Shown here piece by piece: positions 24,798-32,691 of a DNA stretch of 53,764 bases. Both the position numbers and the translations under genes were made by a program. The stretch's first letter is position 1; every line of letters starts with the position of its first letter. The notes under the pieces were generated by a model. It saw only the letters and a program-made list of their open reading frames with translations. It did not search any database and had not been told where the DNA came from. Source of the DNA: Planctomycetota bacterium (GTDB lineage: Bacteria > Planctomycetota > Planctomycetia > Pirellulales > Thermoguttaceae); the NCBI GenBank assembly GCA_029550925.1, contig JAKPGL010000097.1, forward strand, positions 1-53,764, read 5' to 3'.

Positions 24798-25919
24798 ATG
24801 GGAACTATCCCTCCACTGCTTCTGAGTAGGGGTCGGCCCTCGTTGGCCGAGTTGGAACGCCGCTGTCAGAAACCCAACTACCAGCAAGTAGGGACGTGGA
24901 TGGCCCGGCGGATCGCCCGACCTGCTGCCCTACGGATCACCTGGTGTTTGGCGCCGTGGGGGGTGTCGGCCAATATGATGACATGGTTGGCCTGGATGGT
25001 TTCAATGGCGTCGGCCTGGGCCTTTGCCAACGGCAGCGTCTGGGGCTGGACCTGGGGCGCCTTGCTGTTGCAACTGTGGTACCTGTTGGATCATGTGGAC
25101 GGCCAATTGGCCCGGCTGCGAGGGACTGCTTCCCTGGACGGCGTGCAGTTGGATTATCTGATGCACCATAGCGTGAATCTGGCGATTCCGCTGGGGGTGG
25201 GCTTCGGCATGTTCCAGCAAGAGGGACAGACCGGCTGGCTATTGGCGGGGGCGATGTGGGGCTGGGGATTATTGCTGATCGGCCTGCAAAACGACGCCCA
25301 ATACAAGGCATTTTTCTATCGGCTCTGGATGCTCCGAGAGCAAGGCCAACAGGGCGGGGTTCAATCTCTCCCGGAATCCCACCCTGCTGTCTGCCTTTGC
25401 CCGGCGGTCTGCCCCCAGAAGGCAGACGCCCCGCAGCCCTCCTTTGTCGAAGGGGATAGAAAAAAGGGGGTCGGGTCTGTTTGGGCCGCAGTACGCTGGA
25501 TTGGCCGAAAGGTATGTGAAATCCATGTGGTGATGAACCTCTTGACCGCATTAGCCGCTACCGCTTGGTTGGCTCGGGTTTGGCCCCCAATGGGCTGGAT
25601 AGGAAAGGGCTATGTGGTAGGGATGAGTCTCTTGGCCCCGGCGGTTGCCCTGGGGGCCCTCTGGCGATCCCAACGGCAGCAACGATGCGAGAAAGAGTTC
25701 GCCCAGTGGTTTTCTCTGCCAGGGAAGGTTTCGGAGACGGGGAGTCCTGAAGACAGAGAGAATACACAAAATACGTCATCTACACAATATAAACAAACCG
25801 AAGACCCCGTTGCCTACTCCCACGTTTCCATCCCCCTCCGGCACTTCTCGGATCGAAAACCCACACTCCAAACCGCCGGCGGAAAACAGAAGCAATTGCC
25901 GCAGGACAGTGTGGATTGA
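24798..25919 (+). CDS. CDP-alcohol phosphatidyltransferase-like protein
   Basis: The 373-residue membrane protein has the family motif D98-x2-D101-G102-x2-A105-R106-x8-G115-x3-D119-x3-H123. The last position is normally Asp, the proposed catalytic base, but is His here, followed by another His. The rest of the motif is intact. The protein could be a variant subfamily or use a different mechanism. These enzymes join a CDP-alcohol to a second alcohol, releasing CMP, at the membrane. A soluble stretch of about 40 residues (183-225) interrupts the middle and coincides with a DNA hairpin repeat. A hydrophilic tail of about 60 residues ends the protein. It lies 26 bases after the flippase gene. Confidence 0.8.
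   Translation: MGTIPPLLLSRGRPSLAELERRCQKPNYQQVGTWMARRIARPAALRITWCLAPWGVSANMMTWLAWMVSMASAWAFANGSVWGWTWGALLLQLWYLLDHVDGQLARLRGTASLDGVQLDYLMHHSVNLAIPLGVGFGMFQQEGQTGWLLAGAMWGWGLLLIGLQNDAQYKAFFYRLWMLREQGQQGGVQSLPESHPAVCLCPAVCPQKADAPQPSFVEGDRKKGVGSVWAAVRWIGRKVCEIHVVMNLLTALAATAWLARVWPPMGWIGKGYVVGMSLLAPAVALGALWRSQRQQRCEKEFAQWFSLPGKVSETGSPEDRENTQNTSSTQYKQTEDPVAYSHVSIPLRHFSDRKPTLQTAGGKQKQLPQDSVD
25389..25427. repeat. Hairpin repeat inside a coding region
   Basis: GTCTGCCTT (25389-25397) and AAGGCAGAC (25419-25427) are a perfect 9-base inverted repeat within the CDP-alcohol transferase gene. The surrounding stretch encodes a Cys/Pro-rich, non-membrane insert between spans and keeps the reading frame. 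It has the look of an intergenic-type repeat that entered a gene in frame. Confidence 0.45.
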
Positions 25920-25974
25920 TCTTGTCTCGCTGGCCTGATCTGCCTATGGTGTTAGCCTTCGGGGACGGCGGGCG

Positions 25975-25998
25975 AACCCCACATAGCAGGGGTTTTAT
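25975..25998 (+). terminator. Possible weak terminator between the two halves of the glycan cluster
   Basis: AACCCC (25975-25980), an 8-base loop and GGGGTT (25989-25994) are followed by TTAT. The stem is short and the T-run poor. It sits in the 160-base gap after the CDP-alcohol transferase gene and might attenuate rather than stop transcription. Confidence 0.3.
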
Positions 25999-26079
25999 TG
26001 ACCATTTAGAGGGAGGCTGCACCTTCGGAAGAAGGCCGAAAAAATACCGCCTCCCCCCACGAATCAGCAAAGGCATCTC

Positions 26080-27309
26080 ATGCAGGTCGATATTCTGGTG
26101 CTCAATTACAATGGCCGAGGGCTGTTGGCCGAGTGTTTGCCGTCGGTGTTGGCCGCTGCGGGAGCATCGCGCCATGAGTGCCGGGTCGCGGTGATCGACA
26201 ATGACTCTCAAGACGGCTCGGTAGTTTGGCTTCGGGAGCATTTTCCGGAGGTGAGGATATTTTGCTGTCCGAATCGGGGGCTTTGTTCTTTGAACGACGT
26301 GTTGGCCCGGTTGGAGTCGCCGGTTGCTATTTTGCTGAATAACGATGTTCGTTTGGCGCAGGAAGCGATTGATCCGTGGATAGCCCCCCTGTTGGAGGAG
26401 GGCGGGGCTGCACGGAGCGGCTGTTGGATGACGGCGCCCCGTTGTTATGGTTGGGATGGCCAATACGAAGGAGGAAAAACCGCGGTGCGTTGGCGGTGGG
26501 GGCTGGTACAAGCCAGCGGGCTGATCGGTGGGCTGGAGACGGCGGCCGAAAGGGCGTCGGAAACCGCCTCCGCCGGATCGGCCTTGGCCGTGGATCGCGA
26601 TGTCTTCTGCCGATTGGGCGGCTTCGATCCGCTGTATCTACCCGGCCGTCTGGAAGACCTCGATTTGGCCTTTCGGGCGTATCTGGCCGGCTATCATGCC
26701 CGGTATGTGCCGGAGGCGGTTGTTTGGCACCTGGGGATGGGCACATTCGGGCCGGTGTTTGGCCAAAAGAGGTGTCGGCATTTGGACCTCCGGAACACGT
26801 TGCTTTTCCAATGGAAAAACCTTCGGGGCAGGGGGGCCATTGTTCGGCAAATCAGCGGGTTGGCAGCCCGGCTGGGCGCCGACTCGCTCCGAGCGCCTTT
26901 TTGCCAAGCAGAAAACCGGTGGGAGTTTGCCCGGGCCTTAGTCGCTGCTTTGGGACGATTGCCCCTTTTGCGACGATCCTGCCGATCCGAGTATGGCGAC
27001 GGCCCGTTGGAGGCGTTGTGGAGGAGTGGGCCATCGGCCCAGAGCCGGGGGCTTTCCTGGCGGCAATTCCGGCGATGTCGGGAACAGGAGTTTTTCCGCC
27101 GGTTTGCCCCGGAGGCGATTGCCCAAGCAGGCGGTCCATCGCCGTCGGCATTTCGCCGGGAGGGCCAAGCCCAAGACGATCCTGGTCGTTGCGGCGTCTA
27201 TCCAGGCGGCGCGGGTTGGGCGGGAAAGAGGCATCCGAGGGAAGAGAAGAAACGCACGGAGGAATCGCCCGACGCTGTCTCCGAGGCGATTCTGCTCACC
27301 GGACGATAA
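26080..27309 (+). CDS. Family 2 glycosyltransferase
   Basis: The 409-residue protein has a GT-A fold. Visible features are VDILVLNYNGRGLLAECLPSVL, the AVIDNDSQDGS loop, LNNDVRL (the DxD-like metal motif), GSALAVDRDVFCRLGGFDP and the catalytic-base region LEDLDLAFRAYLAGY. It is of the dTDP-rhamnosyl / N-acetylglucosaminyl transferase type and would add a sugar on the cytoplasmic side. The C-terminal 130 residues are Arg-rich and less conserved. AAAGG precedes the ATG at 26080. Donor and acceptor are unknown. Confidence 0.88.
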   Translation: MQVDILVLNYNGRGLLAECLPSVLAAAGASRHECRVAVIDNDSQDGSVVWLREHFPEVRIFCCPNRGLCSLNDVLARLESPVAILLNNDVRLAQEAIDPWIAPLLEEGGAARSGCWMTAPRCYGWDGQYEGGKTAVRWRWGLVQASGLIGGLETAAERASETASAGSALAVDRDVFCRLGGFDPLYLPGRLEDLDLAFRAYLAGYHARYVPEAVVWHLGMGTFGPVFGQKRCRHLDLRNTLLFQWKNLRGRGAIVRQISGLAARLGADSLRAPFCQAENRWEFARALVAALGRLPLLRRSCRSEYGDGPLEALWRSGPSAQSRGLSWRQFRRCREQEFFRRFAPEAIAQAGGPSPSAFRREGQAQDDPGRCGVYPGGAGWAGKRHPREEKKRTEESPDAVSEAILLTGR

Positions 27310-27341
27310 ATGGGCGGATCAAACCTGGAGGAGGTTCAGGG

Positions 27342-28100
27342 ATGGACCGGATCAGTGCGGCGATTGTGGCCAAGGACGAGTCGGCGAATCTTCGGCAGTT
27401 GTTGCCGATGCTCCGGTGGGCGGATGAGGTGGTTGTGGTGGTCGATGCCCGCACGCAGGACGCCACTGCGGAGACGGCCCGAGCGTATGGATGCCGGGTA
27501 ATGGTCCGACCTTTCGATACCTACGCGGACCAGCGGAATGCGGCGTTGGCATTGGCCCAAGGGGATTGGGTTTTTTGGCTGGACGCCGACGAACGGCCGT
27601 CGCCGGGGTTGGCCGAGGAACTGCGGCAACGAGCGTCTGGACGCCGGGCGTATGGATTCCGCACGCCGATTCGGAGTTGGATTTTTGGCCGACGGTTGCG
27701 ATGGGGCGGCATCCAGGACGACCGACCGGTGCGGGTGGTCCGGCGCGGCTGGGGACGATGGGAAGGGGTGGTCCATGAACGGCTTCGGGTTCGAGGCCGG
27801 GTGGAGACGCTCCAGCACGGACTTCTGCACTGGAGCACGCCGAACCTGGACGCCTATTTCACGAAGATGCACTGGTACGCCCAACTGGAGGGGCGGCGGC
27901 GGGTGGAAATGGGCCTGCCCCCTCAACGCTTGGAATCCTATTGGGCGCCGGTTCGGGAAGTGTTTCGGCGATTGTGTTGGAAGGGGGGGATATTGGACGG
28001 CCCGGCGGGTTGGGCGTTTGGTCTGCTGAGCGGTTTGAACGCCTGGGTGTCGGCCCGCCAACACCGCCGCCTTTGGGAAGAAAAAACACGGATGGGATAA
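27342..28100 (+). CDS. Family 2 glycosyltransferase, WaaE/KdtX-like
   Basis: The 252-residue protein begins DRISAAIVAKDESANLRQLL and has WADEVVVVVDARTQDATAETA, then WVFWLDADERPSPGLAEELR (the DAD metal motif). It ends with VVHERLRVRG and a helical C-terminus, the layout of WaaE/KdtX-like glucosyltransferases that act on lipopolysaccharide core. GGAGGAGG lies upstream of the ATG at 27342. It is 32 bases after the previous GT2 gene and 5 bases before the deacetylase, so it is co-transcribed. Confidence 0.88.
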   Translation: MDRISAAIVAKDESANLRQLLPMLRWADEVVVVVDARTQDATAETARAYGCRVMVRPFDTYADQRNAALALAQGDWVFWLDADERPSPGLAEELRQRASGRRAYGFRTPIRSWIFGRRLRWGGIQDDRPVRVVRRGWGRWEGVVHERLRVRGRVETLQHGLLHWSTPNLDAYFTKMHWYAQLEGRRRVEMGLPPQRLESYWAPVREVFRRLCWKGGILDGPAGWAFGLLSGLNAWVSARQHRRLWEEKTRMG

Positions 28101-28105
28101 AAGCC

Positions 28106-29557
28106 ATGGACGGAAAATTGCCTCTATTACCGTTGGTATTGCACCACACGCCGCGATCGTTTCGGCAGGCCCTGGCGCAGGAAGGGGTCCCGTATCGGAT
28201 GTATCGTCCGGGGCCGGCGCAGGGGCGTTTTTTGGTGTTCGACAGCCGTACCCAGCCGAGTGCGATCGTTGCGCCGGGTCAGGTGGTGCTCGACTTGGCG
28301 GAGCTACGTCGGGAGTTTGAGGAGGACCCGTTCGACGCTTTGGAAGATGCGCATTCCGAACGGCTCCAGTGGCAGGTTGGTCCTTGGCGGTTGCAGGAGG
28401 AGACGGCCCGAGTGGATAAGCGCTCGGTACGTCGGCGGCTGATGGATCGGCTTCGGAGTTGGATCGAAGGGCAAGGGGGCCTTTGGCTTCGGGTGGCGCC
28501 GTTTCCATTTCCGTACCGGAGTGCGTTTTGTTTCCGGATCGACTACGACGATTATCATCCGGAGGATTTCCACCGCACGCTGGACGCCGTCGCCGGTTGG
28601 GAGCACAGAACGAGTCATTTCCTTACCGCCGGCGAATTCCGCTCTGCGCCGGAGGCCCTTGAGCGGTTGCGAGGATTGGACGTGGGGCTTCACGGCTACC
28701 GGCATCACACGTATCGGACCGAAGAAGAAAACCTGGTAAACATCGCCCGGGGGAAAGAGGTGCTGGAAAAGGCGGGCTTCGAAGTGAAAGGATTTGCCGC
28801 TCCGGAGGGCCAGTGGAATCGTGCCCTGTTGGCGGCGTTGGAGAAACTGGGGTTGAGTTATAGCAGCGAGTTTGGTCTGGCCTATGATGAGCTTCCGTTT
28901 CACCCGTTGGGGAGCGAGGTGCTTCAGATTCCGGTCCATCCGGTGAGCCAGCGGCTTTTTTTAGAGGCGGCGGAGCGCGCAAGCCGAGATCGTCCCGCCC
29001 AAAAGCCCGCCCTGATCCAGTCCGCCCTGGACGCAGCGGTCGAATACTTCTGCAACCTCCTGCAAACCCGAACCTTGGCCGGGGAACCCCTCTTCCTGTA
29101 CGGAGATTCCGGTTGTCTGGGCCGTTGGCCCAGGACGATCCGCGCGGTGCTGGAACATGCAGCCCAGTACGGAAGCCTTTGGACGGCTACCCTGACGGAG
29201 ATTCACGGCTGGTGGCAAGTTCGAAGCAGGGTACACCTGACCGTGGCGGAAGATTCGGACGGTTACGAGGTGCTCACGCATCGGAAACCGGCCGGCTTTC
29301 GGGCGGCCGTTGAACTGTGGCGGGGGTCGCATGCGGCCGTGGTGCCTTTGGATCGGCCTCGATTGACGATTTCCCCGAACAGTCTGGCCTTTGAAAAGCG
29401 GGCGCCGGGGAGCCAGGTCCGGCCAGTCCGAATCGATCCGCCGGAAAGTTTCCGTCAGCGACTCCGCCGATGGTTGGATTGGCGTCGGCAGACCCCGGAA
29501 GAACAAACCGGCGCCCTATCGCTTCCAGAACAACCAAGAAGAAATTTCGGCAAATAA
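28106..29557 (+). CDS. Polysaccharide deacetylase (NodB-like) family protein
   Basis: The 483-residue protein contains a carbohydrate esterase 4 type domain from about residue 130 to 300. The likely base/metal Asp residues are in RIDYDDY (D146, D148, D149), and the metal His pair is H196-x3-H200 in LHGYRHH. Later motifs GFAAPEGQWN and the Asp/Leu block are diverged. An N-terminal region of 130 residues and a C-terminal beta-rich region of about 180 residues flank it. It has no signal peptide, so it would act in the cytoplasm, perhaps N-deacetylating a lipid-linked sugar before export. Start ATG 28106 is fixed by the end of the previous gene at 28100. Confidence 0.78.
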   Translation: MDGKLPLLPLVLHHTPRSFRQALAQEGVPYRMYRPGPAQGRFLVFDSRTQPSAIVAPGQVVLDLAELRREFEEDPFDALEDAHSERLQWQVGPWRLQEETARVDKRSVRRRLMDRLRSWIEGQGGLWLRVAPFPFPYRSAFCFRIDYDDYHPEDFHRTLDAVAGWEHRTSHFLTAGEFRSAPEALERLRGLDVGLHGYRHHTYRTEEENLVNIARGKEVLEKAGFEVKGFAAPEGQWNRALLAALEKLGLSYSSEFGLAYDELPFHPLGSEVLQIPVHPVSQRLFLEAAERASRDRPAQKPALIQSALDAAVEYFCNLLQTRTLAGEPLFLYGDSGCLGRWPRTIRAVLEHAAQYGSLWTATLTEIHGWWQVRSRVHLTVAEDSDGYEVLTHRKPAGFRAAVELWRGSHAAVVPLDRPRLTISPNSLAFEKRAPGSQVRPVRIDPPESFRQRLRRWLDWRRQTPEEQTGALSLPEQPRRNFGK

Positions 29558-29600
29558 AAAGTTTTCCGAAACAAAACGCCTCTCCGCACCACGTTGGTTT

Positions 29601-30863
29601 ATGGACTTCTATCTCCCGAGTCGAAACTTGGAAACCTGGAGGACATCCGGCGGGCCTTTGCGGGTCTGGATGGCGGGGGCGCCCGGGGTATGGGTTTCGC
29701 CCGGAGGCGGAGAGGTCCAATTGACGGCAACGGCCCAAGCCCTCCGAGAACAAGGTTTAGAAGTCCATCTGCTCTCCACGCCGTCCGAAGCAACCCGTTG
29801 GGCCGACGTTCAACGTCCGAATGTGTTGCACCTTTTTGGCAGCCATCCGACTCATTGGCAATGGATCCGCTTGGCCCGCCAAGTAGGCGCCGCCGTGGTC
29901 CTTTCGCCGATCGGCTGGTTCTCGTTGGCCAGCTATTGGCAAGGCGGAAAACATTGGCCGACGAAACTGCTCCACAGCGGCAAGTTTCTCCTCCGGGCCG
30001 TCTGTCCCTGGCTGCCCAGTTGGCGAGGCCGATTGTATCGTTCCGTGGATATGCTGCTGCCGAATTCATTGGCCGAGGCTCGCCAATTGAACCGATACTT
30101 CGGCGCGCCGCCTGGCCGGATTCATGTGGTCCCCAACGGCGCCGATCCTCGTTTTGCCCAAGCCCGCGCCGAACTGTTCGTACAAAAAACCGGCCTCCAA
30201 GGGTTCGTCTTCTGTCCCGGCCGACTGGAACCTCGTAAAAACCAACTAGGCTTGCTGCGGGCCATGCGCGGTTGCCGTGCGCCGATCGTCTTGATGGGCG
30301 ATCCGGTTCCCGGCCAGGAAGCGTATGCGGAGATGTGTCGGCGCGAAGCCGGGCCGAACGTTCACTTCCTGCCCCGCCTGCCGTATGACGATCCGTTGCT
30401 GGCCAGCGCCTATGCGGCCTGTGGATGTTTGGCGCTGGCGAGTTGGTTTGAGACGCCGGGGCTGGCGGCCTTGGAGGCGGCCATGCAAGGGGCGAGTCTG
30501 GTTCTGCCGGACGTACTCTCTTGCCGGGAATACTTCGGCGATTGGGCCTTATACGTCCGGCCCTACGATCTGCGGGCCATCCGCCGGGCGGTGGAGAAGG
30601 CCCTCCAGATGGGTCGGAACCCCCGATTGGCCCAGCATGTGCTTGGCCATTACACCTGGGCGCATACGGCCGAAGCCACCCGAGGGGCGTACGCCCGAGC
30701 AATGGATTTTTGTTTATTCCATCCCGGCGACGATCGCCTTGGGGAAAAACAGATACCCGCCGGCACGTGCCGACAGGAAGAGGAACCCATTTACCAGATC
30801 GCCGAAGCGACGCCGGCTTCCCCCGGCTGGCCCTTTCCTAAAGAGCCTCTACACCATCCGTAA
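29601..30863 (+). CDS. Family 4-type glycosyltransferase
   Basis: The 420-residue GT-B protein has an N-terminal GGGEVQLTATAQALREQGLEVHLLS, a middle VVPNGADPRFA, then FVFCPGRLEPRKNQLGLLRAM, a UDP-sugar-binding stretch and the EX7E-like region FETPGLAALEAAMQG. It is a retaining transferase using a nucleotide sugar. The long open frame begins earlier, but 29391-29600 overlaps the deacetylase; ATG 29601 is the first sensible start. It lies 43 bases after that gene. The last 55 residues are a low-complexity tail. Confidence 0.85.
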   Translation: MDFYLPSRNLETWRTSGGPLRVWMAGAPGVWVSPGGGEVQLTATAQALREQGLEVHLLSTPSEATRWADVQRPNVLHLFGSHPTHWQWIRLARQVGAAVVLSPIGWFSLASYWQGGKHWPTKLLHSGKFLLRAVCPWLPSWRGRLYRSVDMLLPNSLAEARQLNRYFGAPPGRIHVVPNGADPRFAQARAELFVQKTGLQGFVFCPGRLEPRKNQLGLLRAMRGCRAPIVLMGDPVPGQEAYAEMCRREAGPNVHFLPRLPYDDPLLASAYAACGCLALASWFETPGLAALEAAMQGASLVLPDVLSCREYFGDWALYVRPYDLRAIRRAVEKALQMGRNPRLAQHVLGHYTWAHTAEATRGAYARAMDFCLFHPGDDRLGEKQIPAGTCRQEEEPIYQIAEATPASPGWPFPKEPLHHP

Positions 30864-30879
30864 AAGGAGTTTACCGATC

Positions 30880-32364
30880 GTGTCCGCACAGGCTGGCGAC
30901 ATTCGATGGCGACGCCGCCCCGGCCGGCGCTATCGGTATGTCCGATGGCGATGGCGTCTGCTCTGCGCCGCAATCGACGCAGTAGGATGCGCCGTCTGGG
31001 CGCTCTGGGGGTTGCTTCGGCGAGGAGGGGCGTTTTTGCTGGGCGGTTTTCGACTGGTTTTGCAGTTCCTAAACGGATGGTTTGCTTCCCGACCGAACGC
31101 CGCCGCCGAGTGGACCGCACCGACCGATCCACCCGTCCGCCGAATTCTGGTCCTCCAATTGGACCACCTGGGCGACGCGGTTTTGAGCCAGGTGATCTTT
31201 CCCCTGTTGCACCGTCGGTATCCGGAGGCGGAAATTCACGTCTTGGCCAGCCCCTGGAACCAGGAAATCTTCCACATGGTCCCGGAGGTCAAGCGGATCC
31301 ATGTGTGGGCGGGGAACCGATTCCAGCGGGAAGGCCGACGGAGCTGGCGGCGTCGGCTCGGCTGGGTGTGGGAGATTTTCGCCTGGGCCTGGCGATTGCG
31401 GGCCTGGAAATACGATCTGGCTATCGATGTTCGTGGGGAATTGCCTCATGCGGTGCTCATGTGGCTTGCCGGGGTCAGGCGGCGGGTCGGCTGGACCGCC
31501 GGAGGCGGCGGGTTTTTATTGACGGATTGGCCGCCGTTTCGGCCCTGTCGGCATGAGGTCGATAGTCGGCTGGCGCTGGTGGAATGTTTGGGCGTCCGAC
31601 GGGAGGAACCACGCCGACGCCTTTGGCCCCGGATCACGCCGCCCGTGGAAGCCCGGCAAACGATCGCCCAGCGCCTGGCCCAAATGAAAGGCACACCCTT
31701 TTCGGACGCTGAAAAGAGGCTCTTTTTCCGTCCGGGGCAGAGGTCGGCTTCGCCCCCTGGAGTCTGTCGGCCGCTGGTTGTCTGCCACCTCGGCGCTGGG
31801 ACCGACGCGAAACAGTGGCCCATCCACCATTGGGCGGCGCTGGTGGACCGGCTATTGGCCCGGCCAGCCACAGTGATCTTAGTGGGCAGTCAGTCGGACC
31901 GGCCCAAAGCCCAGCAGGTGATTCAGGCGATCCAAACGGCCCCGGCCCGACTGTGGGACATGACCGGAGCGTTGACGATTTCGCAACTGGCCGCCCTGTT
32001 GGAACAGGCCGACGTGCTGATTGGTCCGGATTCCGGCCCGGCGCATTTGGCCGCCGCGGTGGGGACGCCGGTGGTGGTGCTTTTCAGTGGAACAAACCGA
32101 GCGGCTCAGTGGCGGCCCCGAGGCCCGGCCGTCGAAGTGCTCCGCCATCCGGTCGTGTGCCGACCGTGCCATCGGAACCGCTGCCCCCTGCCGGATCATC
32201 CGTGTATGGGCGGCATCCAGCCTGGAGAAGTGCTCCAGGCATTGGACCGCCTTTGGCCCAAAGGCGATCCCTACGCCTCGGCCGCAAAAGAACCGACAAA
32301 AGACTATTCGTCGCGGGGCGAACCATGCGGTTGGAAAGGCGTCGAGTTGGAGTTGGTGTATTGA
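30880..32364 (+). CDS. Family 9 glycosyltransferase (heptosyltransferase-like)
   Basis: The 494-residue protein starts with GTG after AAAAGGAG. Residues 1-80 are Arg-rich with hydrophobic stretches (CAAIDAVGCAVWALWGLL and VLQFLNGWF), suggesting membrane association. The GT9 domain begins at ILVLQLDHLGDAVLSQ and has the C-terminal blocks VCHLGAGTDAKQWPIHHWAALVDRL and IGPDSGPAHLAAAVGTPVVVLFSGTN. A Cys-rich segment CRPCHRNRCPLPDHPC, also typical of these enzymes, follows. LPS heptosyltransferases use ADP-heptose; here the donor is not proved. It is 16 bases after the GT4 gene. Confidence 0.87.
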   Translation: MSAQAGDIRWRRRPGRRYRYVRWRWRLLCAAIDAVGCAVWALWGLLRRGGAFLLGGFRLVLQFLNGWFASRPNAAAEWTAPTDPPVRRILVLQLDHLGDAVLSQVIFPLLHRRYPEAEIHVLASPWNQEIFHMVPEVKRIHVWAGNRFQREGRRSWRRRLGWVWEIFAWAWRLRAWKYDLAIDVRGELPHAVLMWLAGVRRRVGWTAGGGGFLLTDWPPFRPCRHEVDSRLALVECLGVRREEPRRRLWPRITPPVEARQTIAQRLAQMKGTPFSDAEKRLFFRPGQRSASPPGVCRPLVVCHLGAGTDAKQWPIHHWAALVDRLLARPATVILVGSQSDRPKAQQVIQAIQTAPARLWDMTGALTISQLAALLEQADVLIGPDSGPAHLAAAVGTPVVVLFSGTNRAAQWRPRGPAVEVLRHPVVCRPCHRNRCPLPDHPCMGGIQPGEVLQALDRLWPKGDPYASAAKEPTKDYSSRGEPCGWKGVELELVY

Positions 32365-32401
32365 GGGAGAGAGATAGCCCGGTCAGGAAGGAGAACCTGC
32401 C

Positions 32402-32614
32402 ATGATCGCTCCGATCCGTATGCCGGACCCTTGGGCGCCGGAGAAGACACGCCTCTGGCGGAAGGCCCGGCGGATCGTAGCCGCCATGTTGTTGGGGCCG
32501 CCAACGCCCACACCGGCGGAACCGCCGCCGTTGGCCGCCTGGAAGGCCTGGCTGTTTGCCGCTTGGGTCCTCGGCACAGTCTCGGCGTATGTCTGGGCCA
32601 TGCTGGCAAAGTGA
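32402..32614 (+). CDS. Small single-span membrane protein
   Basis: The 70-residue protein has a strong ribosome site (AGGAAGGAGAA). It shows a basic N-terminal half, a Pro-rich middle and a C-terminal hydrophobic helix AWLFAAWVLGTVSAYVWAML. I do not recognise a family. Spacing of 37 bases from the GT9 gene and 77 to the GT39-like gene places it in the cluster operon. It might be an accessory subunit of the adjacent large membrane transferase, which is inference from position. Confidence 0.55.
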   Translation: MIAPIRMPDPWAPEKTRLWRKARRIVAAMLLGPPTPTPAEPPPLAAWKAWLFAAWVLGTVSAYVWAMLAK

Positions 32615-32691
32615 ATCGGCTGTTTGTGCGGGAATGACCAACAGGCGCACTCTCTAGCGGCAACCTGGTAAACCATTTTTCGACTTCCACG

